A stretch of 64,000 nt of DNA from Actinopolyspora lacussalsi subsp. righensis (lineage in GTDB: Bacteria > Actinomycetota > Actinomycetes > Mycobacteriales > Pseudonocardiaceae), in contig NZ_FPAT01000008.1 in the NCBI RefSeq assembly GCF_900116555.1, positions 170,055-234,054 of the forward strand. The letters are read 5' to 3'. Positions 27,536 through 36,038 of this stretch are shown here, piece by piece. Each line of letters starts with the position of its first letter. Positions within the stretch are counted from its first letter, which is position 1. The notes under the pieces are model-generated. The model saw only the letters and a program-made list of their open reading frames with translations. It was not told where the DNA came from and did no database searches. A program made the position numbers and the translations under genes.

Positions 27536-27892
27536 CATCGATTCCTTTCCAGTGCTCGAAAGGTCGGCGAAACATTTCCCGGGCACCGCACAACGCCCGG
27601 CCGACGATTCGTCCGGGACGGTGTTCTACATACGCAACAGGACTTGCGCAATCGATAAAGAAGAGTCCCCTGGAAAACGACATCTTGCGACTGTTCAGAA
27701 TTTCGGGAACGCCGTCCGAGAAACCCCCGGAGGAACCGGAACCGCCAAAAGGAAACGCCGGGAGAGGTATCGCGCTTTTCCGCGATACTCCGAAAGGGGC
27801 ATTCCGAGCGCCGCCGCGAACCACCGGATCACGCGAGGTAGTCGCCTCACCACGCTCCCGCTGCCGGATGTGAATCTTCTACCCTGGGCGGT
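27536..27892. other. Divergent GH15/proA intergenic region
   Basis: A 357-bp promoter region. An AT-richer part contains the 8-bp palindrome TTGCGCAA at 27644-27651, a size and shape typical of LacI-family half-site pairs, so carbon control of the hydrolase is possible (inference). TACCCT at 27880-27885 serves proA, which starts 7 nt later and is leaderless. Confidence 0.45.
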
Positions 27893-29209
27893 GTGAGCAC
27901 CACTATGCCGGAAAAGTCACCCACGGGTTCCGCCGCCGGAGCGGACACCGGCCGGGAGGAGATCCTGGCCGCGGCGCGCGGTGCCCGCGAGGCCGCCGCC
28001 GAGTTCGCCGCCGCGACCCGGGACACCAAGGACACCCTGCTGAACGCGATGGCCGACGCGTTGGCACGCCGCTCCGGAGAGATTCTCGACGCCAACGAGC
28101 TCGACCTCACCGCGGCACGCGACTCCGGGATGCCGGAGGCGATGCTGGATCGCCTGAAACTGACCGAATCACGCGTGGCGGAGGTCGCCTCCGGGCTGCG
28201 TACGGTGGCGGGGCTGCCGGATCCGGTCGGGGAGACTGTGCGCGGCAGCATGCTGCCGAACGGCCTGGAGCTGCGACAGGTGCGGGTGCCACTCGGGGTG
28301 GTCGGCATCGTCTACGAGGGGCGTCCGAACGTCACCGTGGACGCGGCCGGACTGACCCTGAAATCGGGTAACGCCGTGTTGTTGCGCGGCTCCTCCTCGG
28401 CGGTACGTTCCAACACCGCGCTGGTCTCGATCCTGCGGGACGTGCTGGTCGAATCCGGCTTCTCCCCGAACCTGGTGACGCTGTTGCCGTGTGCGGACCG
28501 TTCCTCGGTTGGGCACCTGGTCACCGCGCGCGGCCTCGTGGACCTGGTGATCCCACGCGGTGGTGCCGGGCTGATCAACGCGGTGGTCGAGGAGGCGACG
28601 GTGCCGGTCATCGAGACCGGCGTGGGTAACTGTCACGTCTACGTGGACCGCGCCGCCGACACGGAAAAGACACGGCAAGTGGTCCGCAACGCCAAGACGC
28701 GCCGGGTCAGCGTGTGCAACGCGGCGGAGACGCTGCTGGTGCACCGGGAGGTCGCCGAGACGCTGCTGCCGGGACTGGCCCGGGAACTGGCCGAGACCGG
28801 GGTGACGTTGCACGCGGACGAGCGTGCTGCCGAGACGATCGGGAACGCGGCACCGGTCACTCCCGCCACCGAGCAGGACTGGGACACCGAGTACCTGTCG
28901 ATGGACCTGGCGGTGGCGGTGGTCGACTCCCCGGACGAGGCGATGGCGCACATCGCACGACACGGCACGGGTCACACCGAGGCCATCGTCAGCGAGGACG
29001 TCTCCACCGTCCGCCGATTCACCACGCGGGTCGACTCAGCCGCGGTCGTGGTCAACGCGTCCACGGCTTTCACCGACGGCGCCCAGTTCGGCATGGGAGC
29101 CGAGATCGGGATCTCGACGCAGAAGCTGCACGCCCGCGGCCCGATGGCGCTGCCGGAGCTGACCACGACGAAGTGGCTCGTCTGGGGTGACGGACACACC
29201 CGTCCCTGA
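27893..29209 (+). CDS. proA: Gamma-glutamyl phosphate reductase
   Basis: A 438-residue aldehyde-dehydrogenase-fold enzyme reducing glutamyl-5-phosphate to the semialdehyde in proline synthesis. [17 protein letters not shown] and [12 protein letters not shown] are NADP-site motifs; Cys275 in [12 protein letters not shown] is the catalytic thiol. GTG at 27893 is 7 nt after TACCCT, a leaderless start. A proB partner is not in the window. A strong hairpin separates it from the convergent erpA. Confidence 0.95.
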   Translation: MSTTMPEKSPTGSAAGADTGREEILAAARGAREAAAEFAAATRDTKDTLLNAMADALARRSGEILDANELDLTAARDSGMPEAMLDRLKLTESRVAEVASGLRTVAGLPDPVGETVRGSMLPNGLELRQVRVPLGVVGIVYEGRPNVTVDAAGLTLKSGNAVLLRGSSSAVRSNTALVSILRDVLVESGFSPNLVTLLPCADRSSVGHLVTARGLVDLVIPRGGAGLINAVVEEATVPVIETGVGNCHVYVDRAADTEKTRQVVRNAKTRRVSVCNAAETLLVHREVAETLLPGLARELAETGVTLHADERAAETIGNAAPVTPATEQDWDTEYLSMDLAVAVVDSPDEAMAHIARHGTGHTEAIVSEDVSTVRRFTTRVDSAAVVVNASTAFTDGAQFGMGAEIGISTQKLHARGPMALPELTTTKWLVWGDGHTRP

Positions 29210-29234
29210 ACAGCGACGTGCGACGCACGAAAAC

Positions 29235-29272
29235 GGGGATGGTGCGGCGAGGCCCCTCGCCGCACCATCCCC
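29235..29272. terminator. Bidirectional terminator between proA and erpA
   Basis: Arms of about 18 bp (29235-29252 with 29255-29272) reading GGGGATGGTGCGGCGAGG and its complement, followed on the plus strand by CGGAAAAAG. It lies 25 bp past proA and 22 bp past the convergent erpA stop, so it can end both transcripts. Confidence 0.85.
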
Positions 29273-29294
29273 GGAAAAAGCCGATCGCGCCCGC

Positions 29295-29660
29295 TCAGTG
29301 GAACGAGTCACCGCAGGCGCACGAACCGCCGGCGTTCGGGTTGTCGATCGTGAAGCCCTGCTTCTCGATCGAATCCACGAAGTCGATCACGGCGCCCTGC
29401 AGGTAGGGGGCGCTCATCCGGTCGACGACCACGTCCAGGCCGTTGAAGTCGCGCACCGCGTCCCCGTCGAGCGTGCGCTCGTCGAAGAACAGCTGGTAGC
29501 GCAGTCCGGCACACCCACCCGGCTGGACCGCGATGCGAAGATGCATGTCATCGCGCCCCTCCTGGTCCAGCAGGGTCTTGGCCTTGCTGGCCGCCGGGTC
29601 GGTCAACGTGACGCCATGAGCGGGCGCTTCGGTCTCCACGGCTGTTTCCTGGGCGGTCAT
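29295..29660 (-). CDS. erpA: HesB/IscA-type iron-sulfur cluster insertion protein
   Basis: A 121-residue A-type carrier that delivers Fe-S clusters to apoproteins. The three conserved cysteines are C50 (in VQPGGCAGLRY), C114 and C116 (GSCACGDSF). It matches mycobacterial Rv2204c in place. Clients nearby include LipA and the Rieske protein QcrA, although that link is only by function. It is a single gene with a 299-bp upstream region shared with the divergent DUF3043 gene. Confidence 0.93.
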   Translation of the reverse strand: MTAQETAVETEAPAHGVTLTDPAASKAKTLLDQEGRDDMHLRIAVQPGGCAGLRYQLFFDERTLDGDAVRDFNGLDVVVDRMSAPYLQGAVIDFVDSIEKQGFTIDNPNAGGSCACGDSFH

Positions 29661-29927
29661 GGCTCTCCCTTGCGGTTAGCGGCTGCTGGCAGGTTCCCGC
29701 GACCTCAACGGCCACGGTAAGTGCGAGTATTCCCGCGGTCCAACCCGCGCACGCCGATTGTGACACCCGCGGGTAGCACCGCACATGGTACGCACGGAAA
29801 ACGATGCGCGTCGCGAACGAGACCAGGGCCCGGCACGGGAGGTGCGCCGCGACGTGCCGCTGCCGGAGCGGCCCACCGCACCACGAGCGATTTCCACGAT
29901 CGGCACCCACCCGCGGAGTCGGTATTC

Positions 29928-29946
29928 GTGACACGGACAGTGTCAC
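29928..29946. promoter_or_regulatory. GTGACAC-N5-GTGTCAC inverted repeat at DUF3043 promoter
   Basis: Perfect 7-bp inverted repeat (29928-29934 and 29940-29946) just upstream of the -10-like TACGCT at 29948-29953. The spacing places it over the -35/-10 interval, where a bound repressor would block the leaderless transcript that starts at about 29960. Confidence 0.55.
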
Positions 29947-29959
29947 TTACGCTGGTGGT

Positions 29960-30598
29960 GTGAAGTTCCTCCGTCGCAACACCGCCGAGCAAACCGCCAC
30001 CGTCGACAGCGACGAGCACGGTGGCGAGGCGACGCGGGAGAACGCGAACGATTCGAGCCAGGCCAAGGGCAGGCCGACCCCGAAACGTCGCGAGTCCGAG
30101 AGCAAACGTCGGGGCCCGGTTCCGCCGCCGCCACGCACCCAGCGCGAGGCGTTCAAGCGGATGCGTCGCAACAAGCCGGAGCGGCGCAAGGCCGCGGCCG
30201 AACGGCGCGAACGGATGATGGCGGGTGACGACCGTTACCTCATGCCGCGCGACCGCGGACCGGTCCGGGCACACGTTCGCGACATCGTGGACTCCCGCAG
30301 GCACCTGATGGGGCTGTTCATGCCGCTGGTGCTGGTGATATTCCTGGCCACGCTGGTGCAGATCCAGATGGTCGTCCAGATCGCCACGGTGTTCTGCCTG
30401 GCGCTGCTGATAACGATGATCTTCGAGGGCACCATGCTCGGTCGGATCGTCACGAAACAGGTGCGCGCCAAGTTCCCCGACGCCAAGGACAAGGGGATCA
30501 GCATGGGGTGGTACGCCTTCACCCGTGCGATGCAGCTGCGCAAACTGCGTGTTCCCCGCCCCCGGGTCACTCCGAAGGACATCAACGAGGTCCGGTGA
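29960..30598 (+). CDS. DUF3043 membrane protein
   Basis: A 212-residue protein of unknown function found across actinobacteria (position of Rv2206). An 85-residue basic, low-complexity N-terminus (KRRESESKRRGPVPPPP, FKRMRRNKPERRKAA) is followed by two hydrophobic helices (about 115-135 and 140-160) and a short basic tail ending VTPKDINEV. GTG at 29960 lies 6 nt after TACGCT, so the message is leaderless. The basic tail suggests nucleic-acid or lipid contact at the inner face of the membrane, which is an inference. Confidence 0.85.
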   Translation: MKFLRRNTAEQTATVDSDEHGGEATRENANDSSQAKGRPTPKRRESESKRRGPVPPPPRTQREAFKRMRRNKPERRKAAAERRERMMAGDDRYLMPRDRGPVRAHVRDIVDSRRHLMGLFMPLVLVIFLATLVQIQMVVQIATVFCLALLITMIFEGTMLGRIVTKQVRAKFPDAKDKGISMGWYAFTRAMQLRKLRVPRPRVTPKDINEVR

Positions 30599-30655
30599 GC
30601 ACGGCTCGGTCACGGTGCTGGGCGCGCGCCGGGATGTGGATCTAGGCTGGATGTC

Positions 30656-31642
30656 ATGGAGTTTCGTCGGCTCGGCCGCAGCGGCCTGAACATCAGCGAG
30701 ATCGCTTACGGAAACTGGCTCACCCACGGTTCGCAGGTCGAGGAGGAACAGGCGCAGGCGTGCGTGCTGACCGCTCTCGACGAGGGAATCACCACCTTCG
30801 ACACGGCGGACGTCTACGCGGCGACCCGGGCCGAGGCGGTACTCGGGCGCGCGCTGTCGGGGGTGCGCCGGGAGAGCATCGAGCTGTTCACCAAGGTCTA
30901 CTTCCCCACCGGGCAGGGGCCCAACGACCGCGGTCTGGGCCGCAAGCACATCATGGAGTCCTGTGAGGCCTCGCTGCGCAGGCTGCAGACCGACTACGTG
31001 GATCTCTACCAGGCGCACCGGTTCGACCGGACCGTTCCGCTGGAAGAGACCATGACCGCGTTCGCCGATCTGGTGCGCCAGGGCAAGGCGCTCTACATCG
31101 GCGTTTCGGAGTGGAACGCCGAGCAGATCAGCCGGGCCGCCGAGCTGGCGCGGGAACTGCGCGTACCGCTGGTGTCCAACCAGCCGCAGTACTCGATGCT
31201 GTGGCGGGTGATCGAGTCCCAGGTGATCCCGACCTCGGAGCGGGAGGGCCTCGGTCAGATCGTGTGGTCGCCGATCGCGCAGGGCGCGCTGACCGGCAAG
31301 TACCTGCCCGGGCAGGAGGCTCCCACCGGTTCGCGGGCGACCGACGAGGCGGGCGGCGCGAACATGATCTCGCGTTGGATGCGGGACGAGGTGCTGGAAC
31401 CGGTGCAGCAGCTCAAGCCGATCGCCGAGGACCTGGGGCTGTCCATGGCCCAGTTGGCCGTGGCCTGGGTGCTGCAGAACTCGAACGTCTCCGCCGCGAT
31501 CATCGGCGCGTCCCGTCCGGAGCAGGTCACCGACAACGTGCGGGCCGCAGGGGTGAGACTCGACCAGGACGTGCTCGACAAGATCGACGAGGTCATCGGG
31601 CACGTGGCAGAGACCGACCCCCGCCACACCACCACGCCGTGA
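30656..31642 (+). CDS. Aldo/keto reductase (KCNAB-like)
   Basis: A 328-residue NADPH-dependent TIM-barrel reductase. The tetrad is visible: D in TFDTADVYAATRAE with Y as acid, K in FTKVYF and H in YQAHRFD. LGRSGLNISEIAYGNW opens the barrel. The substrate is unknown; the closest type is the voltage-gated potassium channel beta-like AKR6/YghZ group. ATG at 30656 is 7 nt after TAGGCT (30643-30648), a leaderless start. Its stop overlaps the cobU start as GTGA. Confidence 0.92.
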   Translation: MEFRRLGRSGLNISEIAYGNWLTHGSQVEEEQAQACVLTALDEGITTFDTADVYAATRAEAVLGRALSGVRRESIELFTKVYFPTGQGPNDRGLGRKHIMESCEASLRRLQTDYVDLYQAHRFDRTVPLEETMTAFADLVRQGKALYIGVSEWNAEQISRAAELARELRVPLVSNQPQYSMLWRVIESQVIPTSEREGLGQIVWSPIAQGALTGKYLPGQEAPTGSRATDEAGGANMISRWMRDEVLEPVQQLKPIAEDLGLSMAQLAVAWVLQNSNVSAAIIGASRPEQVTDNVRAAGVRLDQDVLDKIDEVIGHVAETDPRHTTTP

Positions 31643-32196
31643 CCGGCTCCGAGCACCGCACCCTGGTACTGGGCGGAGCGCGCTCCGGCAAGTCCGCCCA
31701 TGCCGAGGGACTGCTGCCTCGGGAGGGTGCCGCCACCTACGTCGCCACCGCACGGCGGGATCCCCGCGACGAGGAGTGGAACCGGCGTATCGCCGACCAC
31801 GTCGCGCGCCGTCCGGCGAACTGGAACACCGTGGAGGCTCCGCGTCCGGACGAGCTGGTCGACCTGCTGGACAACGCCAGGGCGACGGATCCACCGATCC
31901 TCGTCGACGATCTGGCGACCTGGTTGACGGGCGCACTGGACGACGCGGGGGCATGGGAGCGTGACACCTCGGCGCTGACAATCGTGCGAGGACAGCGTGA
32001 CGAACTGAGACGCGCGAGCGAATCGTGTTCGGCACGGCTGCTCCTCGTCTCGGCCGAGGTCGGTCTGGGTGTGGTCCCGGAGAGCAGGGCGGGTCGGCTG
32101 TTCCGGGACGAGCTGGGTGCGCTCAACGCCGGGCTCGCCGAAGTCTGCGACGACGTGCTGCTGCTGGTCGCGGGACTACCATTGCGACTACGTTGA
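31639..32196 (+). CDS. cobU: Adenosylcobinamide kinase/guanylyltransferase
   Basis: A 185-residue bifunctional enzyme that phosphorylates adenosylcobinamide and adds GMP in the cobalamin nucleotide-loop pathway. The P-loop GGARSGKS is at residues 12-19; VDDLATWL and EVGLGVVP are later CobU motifs. The GTG start overlaps the aldo/keto reductase stop (GTGA), so the two are translationally coupled although functionally unrelated. cobT and cobS follow. Confidence 0.93.
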   Translation: MTGSEHRTLVLGGARSGKSAHAEGLLPREGAATYVATARRDPRDEEWNRRIADHVARRPANWNTVEAPRPDELVDLLDNARATDPPILVDDLATWLTGALDDAGAWERDTSALTIVRGQRDELRRASESCSARLLLVSAEVGLGVVPESRAGRLFRDELGALNAGLAEVCDDVLLLVAGLPLRLR

Positions 32197-32328
32197 GTGG
32201 CTGACCTACGCTGAAGCCCCGGAGTCGGTCACCGCGAGCACACCCCGACGTGGGAGCTCGACGGCGGTGCGTAGCCGAGCGCGGTGTTGCCAAGCACGAC
32301 TCCGGCCGAACGACTACGGAGGTAAGGC

Positions 32329-33483
32329 TTGTCCACGGTGCCCGATCCACAACCGGTGCACACCCCATCGGCAGAACCGGCGGACGGCACGGACCGGCCG
32401 GGTATCGAATTCGGCGTGGTCCGGCCACCCGACGAACAGGCGCACCGGCAGGCGGTGGCGCGGCACGACGGGCTCACCAAACCCGCCGGCTCGCTCGGCA
32501 GGCTTGAGGAACTGGGCGTCTGGGTGGCGGCCAGGCAGGGCACCTGCCCACCCAGGCCGTTCGACCGGCCCCGCGTGGTGGTTTTCGCGGGTGACCACGG
32601 GATCGCCACCAACGGCGTCTCGGCCTACCCCAGCGAGGTCACCGCACAGATGGTCGAGAACATCCTCACCGGCGGAGCCGCGGTGAACGCGCTGGCCGCC
32701 AACGCCGGAGCTGGGGTACGCGTCGTCGACATGGCCGTGGACGGCGAGACGAACCGGACGATCTCGGCGCACAAGGTCCGCAAGTCGTCCGGTTCGCTCA
32801 ACGTCGAGGACGCACTCACCGCCCAGCAGGCGCACGAGGCGGTCACCGCGGGCAGGGCACTGGCCGACGAAGAGGTCGACAGCGGAGCCGATCTGCTGAT
32901 CGCCGGTGACATGGGTATCGGGAACACCACCCCCGCCGCCACCCTCATCGCGGCTCTGACCGAGAACGAACCGGTGGCGGTGGTCGGACGTGGCACCGGG
33001 ATCGACGACGCGGCGTGGATGCGCAAGACCGCGGCCATCCGGGATGCGCTGCGTCGTGCGCGCAAAGTAGTGGATGATCCGTTGGTGCTGCTGCGCACGG
33101 CGGGTGGTGCCGACATCGCCGCCATGGCGGGCTTCCTCGCGCAGGCGTCGGTGCGCCGCACTCCCGTGATCCTCGACGGTGTGGTGGTCGGCTCCGCGGC
33201 GATGGTCGCCGAGGAGCTCGCTCCGGGAGCGACTCAGTGGTGGATGGCGGGGCATCGTTCGGTCGAGCCGGGGGCGACCCTGGTGCTGGAGCACCTGGAC
33301 CTGCGGCCGGTGCTGGATCTCGACATGCGACTGGGCGAGGGTTCCGGAGCCGTCTCGGCCCTGCCGGTGGTCAACGCCGCGATCAGGGTGCTGGCCGAGA
33401 TGGCGAGCTTCGCCGAAGCGGGTATAGCGGGCCCCACTGCCGACGAGGCGGCGGGAGTCTCCCCGACCGACGCCGCGGACTGA
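32329..33483 (+). CDS. cobT: Nicotinate-nucleotide--dimethylbenzimidazole phosphoribosyltransferase
   Basis: A 384-residue enzyme making alpha-ribazole phosphate for the lower axial ligand of cobalamin. [34 protein letters not shown] and [14 protein letters not shown] are signature blocks, and the late EEL and GEGSGA stretches hold the base-binding Glu region. It starts at a TTG (32329) supported by GGAGGT 5 nt upstream. The N-terminus has about 25 extra Pro/Ala/Glu residues. The 132 bp before it show no cobalamin riboswitch that I can identify. Confidence 0.95.
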   Translation: MSTVPDPQPVHTPSAEPADGTDRPGIEFGVVRPPDEQAHRQAVARHDGLTKPAGSLGRLEELGVWVAARQGTCPPRPFDRPRVVVFAGDHGIATNGVSAYPSEVTAQMVENILTGGAAVNALAANAGAGVRVVDMAVDGETNRTISAHKVRKSSGSLNVEDALTAQQAHEAVTAGRALADEEVDSGADLLIAGDMGIGNTTPAATLIAALTENEPVAVVGRGTGIDDAAWMRKTAAIRDALRRARKVVDDPLVLLRTAGGADIAAMAGFLAQASVRRTPVILDGVVVGSAAMVAEELAPGATQWWMAGHRSVEPGATLVLEHLDLRPVLDLDMRLGEGSGAVSALPVVNAAIRVLAEMASFAEAGIAGPTADEAAGVSPTDAAD

Positions 33484-33488
33484 GCGGC

Positions 33489-34232
33489 GTGCAAGGGCTT
33501 CGACTGGCGTTCGCCTGGTTGAGCGTACTGCCGGTGCGGGTCGACACCGTCGACGATCGCACCGGCAGGCGTGCCATCTCGTTCGCTCCGCTGGTGGGAG
33601 CCGCTCTCGGGGTGTTCGCCGCTCTCCTCCTCTGGGCGTTGCTCGCACTGGGAGCCCCCGCACTGCTGGCGGGACTGCTCACCGTGGCCGCGCTGGCACT
33701 GGCCACCAGGGGAATGCACATCGACGGGCTGGCCGACACCGTGGACGGGTTGGGCTGCTACGGCGCTGCCGAACGGGCGCTTTCGGTGATGCGCGACGGC
33801 AGCACCGGCCCGTTCGCGGTGGCCGGACTCGTGCTGACGATCGGAGTGCAGGCCACGGGATTCGCCGCTGCCGCCTCGCACGGCGAGTGGGGAGTCGTCG
33901 TACTCGCCTGCGCCGGTGGGAGAGCCGCTTTTCCGCTGTGCTGTCGTAGGGGGATCCCGGCGGCGCGGCAAGAGGGCATGGGCGCGCTGGTGGCGGGCAC
34001 GCAACCTCGCGGCACCGTGTTCGCCTGGTGGACGGCACTGCTGCTCGCCGGTGGTTTCGCCACACCGGGAACGTGGTGGGTCGGTCTCGCCGCCGTGGTA
34101 CTGACCTTCGGCTCGCTGTGGGTGCTGAGCAGGCACGTGCTACGCAGGTTCGGCGGAGTTACCGGTGACGTGCTCGGCGCCTGTTGTGAACTCGGGACCA
34201 CCCTCCTACTAGCCATATGCGCCCTCGGCTGA
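33489..34232 (+). CDS. cobS: Adenosylcobinamide-GDP ribazoletransferase (cobalamin synthase)
   Basis: A 247-residue polytopic membrane enzyme joining adenosylcobinamide-GDP and alpha-ribazole phosphate. The conserved acidic motif HIDGLADTVDGLG near residue 78 binds Mg; GVQGLRLAFAWLSVLPV is the usual N-terminus and about six hydrophobic segments follow. GTG at 33489 is 5 bp after the cobT stop. It is the last gene of cobU-cobT-cobS; repeat R3 begins 42 bp after its stop. Confidence 0.93.
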   Translation: MQGLRLAFAWLSVLPVRVDTVDDRTGRRAISFAPLVGAALGVFAALLLWALLALGAPALLAGLLTVAALALATRGMHIDGLADTVDGLGCYGAAERALSVMRDGSTGPFAVAGLVLTIGVQATGFAAAASHGEWGVVVLACAGGRAAFPLCCRRGIPAARQEGMGALVAGTQPRGTVFAWWTALLLAGGFATPGTWWVGLAAVVLTFGSLWVLSRHVLRRFGGVTGDVLGACCELGTTLLLAICALG

Positions 34233-34274
34233 ACTCTTAGGGTTGGCAACTCGGTTGTCATAGCTGGTCGAGAA

Positions 34275-34383
34275 GCGGAACCTCTGGCACGGCTCTCGCT
34301 GCGGGGAGGCCCGACATCGGGTAGTTACTACACAACGTCGGACCTTCCTCGCGAGAGCCGCACCGGAGAACCCGCGGCGGTGC
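34275..34383 (+). repeat. Intergenic structured repeat R3 (109 bp)
   Basis: Second full copy of the R2 family, in the same orientation and of the same length. The outer stem CGGCTCTCGC/GCGAGAGCCG is unchanged; the two blocks that differ from R2 flank the inner CCCGAC...GTCGG pairing. It lies after cobS, in a 292-bp gap before a convergent gene. Confidence 0.85.
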
Positions 34384-34457
34384 GGGCTGCGAGAGGGTTG
34401 GGGGCTCGGACCGCGCGAGTGGTCGGGGTTCGGCTTGAGAGCGACGAAGGGGCGCCA

Positions 34458-34471
34458 ATTTCTCGCGAAAT
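34458..34471. repeat. Palindromic module P3
   Basis: Core ATTTCTCGCGAAAT within GGCGCCAATTTCTCGCGAAA and TCGCCGCC, 74 bp downstream of repeat R3. Its orientation relative to the repeat is opposite to that in the R2/P2 pair, showing that module and repeat are separate units. Confidence 0.8.
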
Positions 34472-34524
34472 CGCCGCCGCCCCGGGACGCACGTGCCCGG
34501 GTGCGTGCGTCGGATGTCGCGGAG

Positions 34525-34809
34525 CTATCCGCCCGCGACGGAGGGCACGATCCGGACCTCGACACCGTCGCCGAGCGCGGTGGCGGCGCCGTCCAGCGCA
34601 CGGCACTCCGTGCCGTCGACGTAGAAGTTGACGTAGCGGCGCAACGTTCGGGTCTCGTCCCGAAGTCTGCGTTCCAGGGCGGGGTGGGTGACGGCCAGCT
34701 CGTCGAGCAGCTGCCGCAGCGTGGCCTCCTCTTCGAGGGACAGCCGCAGGGTGCCCGCCCCATCGACCGTGGAACGAAGCATCTGCGGGATTACCAGGGT
34801 GATTCGCAT
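34525..34809 (-). CDS. MoaD/ThiS-type ubiquitin-like protein
   Basis: A 94-residue beta-grasp protein: MRITLVIPQMLRS, TLRQLLDELAVTHPAL and DGVEVRIVPSVAGG. The C-terminal GG needed for thiocarboxylate formation in MoaD/ThiS proteins is present. ATG at 34809 follows GGGAGA 6 nt upstream. It is 47 bp downstream of the beta-propeller gene and probably co-transcribed. No moaE, moeB or thi genes are near, so it may act as a sulfur carrier in another pathway (inference). Confidence 0.85.
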   Translation of the reverse strand: MRITLVIPQMLRSTVDGAGTLRLSLEEEATLRQLLDELAVTHPALERRLRDETRTLRRYVNFYVDGTECRALDGAATALGDGVEVRIVPSVAGG

Positions 34810-34856
34810 GATCGTCTCCCGATGGCAGTGGGCGGGCAACGGTTCGCGGCTGGTGG

Positions 34857-35942
34857 TCAGACCACGGCCGCGCGCAGCGACAGCACGTCCGGCAGGTGTT
34901 CGGCGATCCGGGTCCAGCTCTCTCCCCGGTCGGAACTCGCGTAGACCTCGCCGGACCGGGATCCGAAGTACACTCCGGCGGGGTCGCCGTCGTCGAGGCA
35001 GAGCGCGTCACGCATGACGGCGGACCAGAACCCCTGCCGGGGGAGTCCTTCACCCAGAGCTTCCCAGGACGCGCCCGCGTCCCTGCTGCGGTAGATCCGG
35101 CAGTCTCCCTCCGGTGGGAACCGGTGCGCATCGGCGACCAGTGGGAAGGTGTAGACCGTGTCGGGATCGGCGGGATCCACCGCGACGGGGAAACCGAAGT
35201 CGGCGGGTAGTCCTTCGGCGATGGACTCCCAGGTGTCGGCGCCGTCGTCGCTGCGGTAGACGCCGTGGTGGTTCTGCAGGTAGATCCGGTCGGGCGTGGC
35301 GGTGTTCCGGGCCATCCGGTGTACGCACTGCCCGAATTCCGGGTATTCGTTCTCCGGCATGAAGTAGGCACGGATGCCGTGGTTGGCGGGGGTCCACTCG
35401 GCACCGCCGTCGGTGGTGCGGTAAACGCCGCCGGTGGACATACCGACCAGGACCCGGTCCGGGTGCCGGGGGTCGGGCAGGATCGTGTGCACCGCCTGTC
35501 CCCCGAACCCCGGGAACCACTCGGCGCGATGCGGGTGGTCCCAGAGCCCACGCACGAGTTCGTAGTTGCTGCCGCCGTCCTCGGAGCGGAACAGCGCGGA
35601 CGGCTCCGTCCCCGCGTACACCACTCCGGGCTCGCCGGAAGGTCCGGGCACGATCTGCCACACGCGCCGCAACGAGGTCCCGGTGTCGCTGGGAAAAGCC
35701 ACCGGGGCGTGCTCGGGCTCCTGCCAGCTGTCTCCCAGATCGTCACTGGTCACCAGGGTGGGGCCAAAGTGCGGACTCTCGGTACCGGCCAACACCCGCG
35801 GTTTGCCCCTGGTGTCGACGGCCACCGAGTAGACCTCGGTCATCGGCAACCAGGGGCCGGTGAGGTGCCAACGCCCACCGTTCCGGCGTGCCAGCCACAA
35901 CCCCTTCCGGGTACCGATCACGAGCAATACGGACGAGGACAC
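34857..35942 (-). CDS. Sialidase/VPS10-like beta-propeller protein
   Basis: A 361-residue protein built of repeated Asp-box-like turns (SEDGGSNYE, TTDGGAEW, SDDGADTWE, SRDAGASWE, SSDRGESW), which points to a six- or seven-bladed propeller as in sortilin and exo-alpha-sialidases. The Arg triad of true sialidases is not evident, so glycosidase activity is doubtful. It begins MSSSVLLVIGTRKGLWLA with no signal peptide, so it is probably cytosolic. It pairs with the MoaD-like gene; I have seen the same pairing in other bacteria, which suggests a shared but unknown role. Confidence 0.8.
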   Translation of the reverse strand: MSSSVLLVIGTRKGLWLARRNGGRWHLTGPWLPMTEVYSVAVDTRGKPRVLAGTESPHFGPTLVTSDDLGDSWQEPEHAPVAFPSDTGTSLRRVWQIVPGPSGEPGVVYAGTEPSALFRSEDGGSNYELVRGLWDHPHRAEWFPGFGGQAVHTILPDPRHPDRVLVGMSTGGVYRTTDGGAEWTPANHGIRAYFMPENEYPEFGQCVHRMARNTATPDRIYLQNHHGVYRSDDGADTWESIAEGLPADFGFPVAVDPADPDTVYTFPLVADAHRFPPEGDCRIYRSRDAGASWEALGEGLPRQGFWSAVMRDALCLDDGDPAGVYFGSRSGEVYASSDRGESWTRIAEHLPDVLSLRAAVV

Positions 35943-36038
35943 GACTGCCTCCCGTGGGTGTTGAGTGGACTCTCACCGGGAAGGTACGCCGGACCCCCGA
36001 CAGTCGCCGTGTCACGGTAACCGGATCGGAGGAAGTGA

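Noticed and set aside
32197..32328. Cobalamin riboswitch between cobU and cobT
   Set aside because: The B12-box consensus (GCCACTG-type) is absent, and the 132-bp gap is too short for a full riboswitch.
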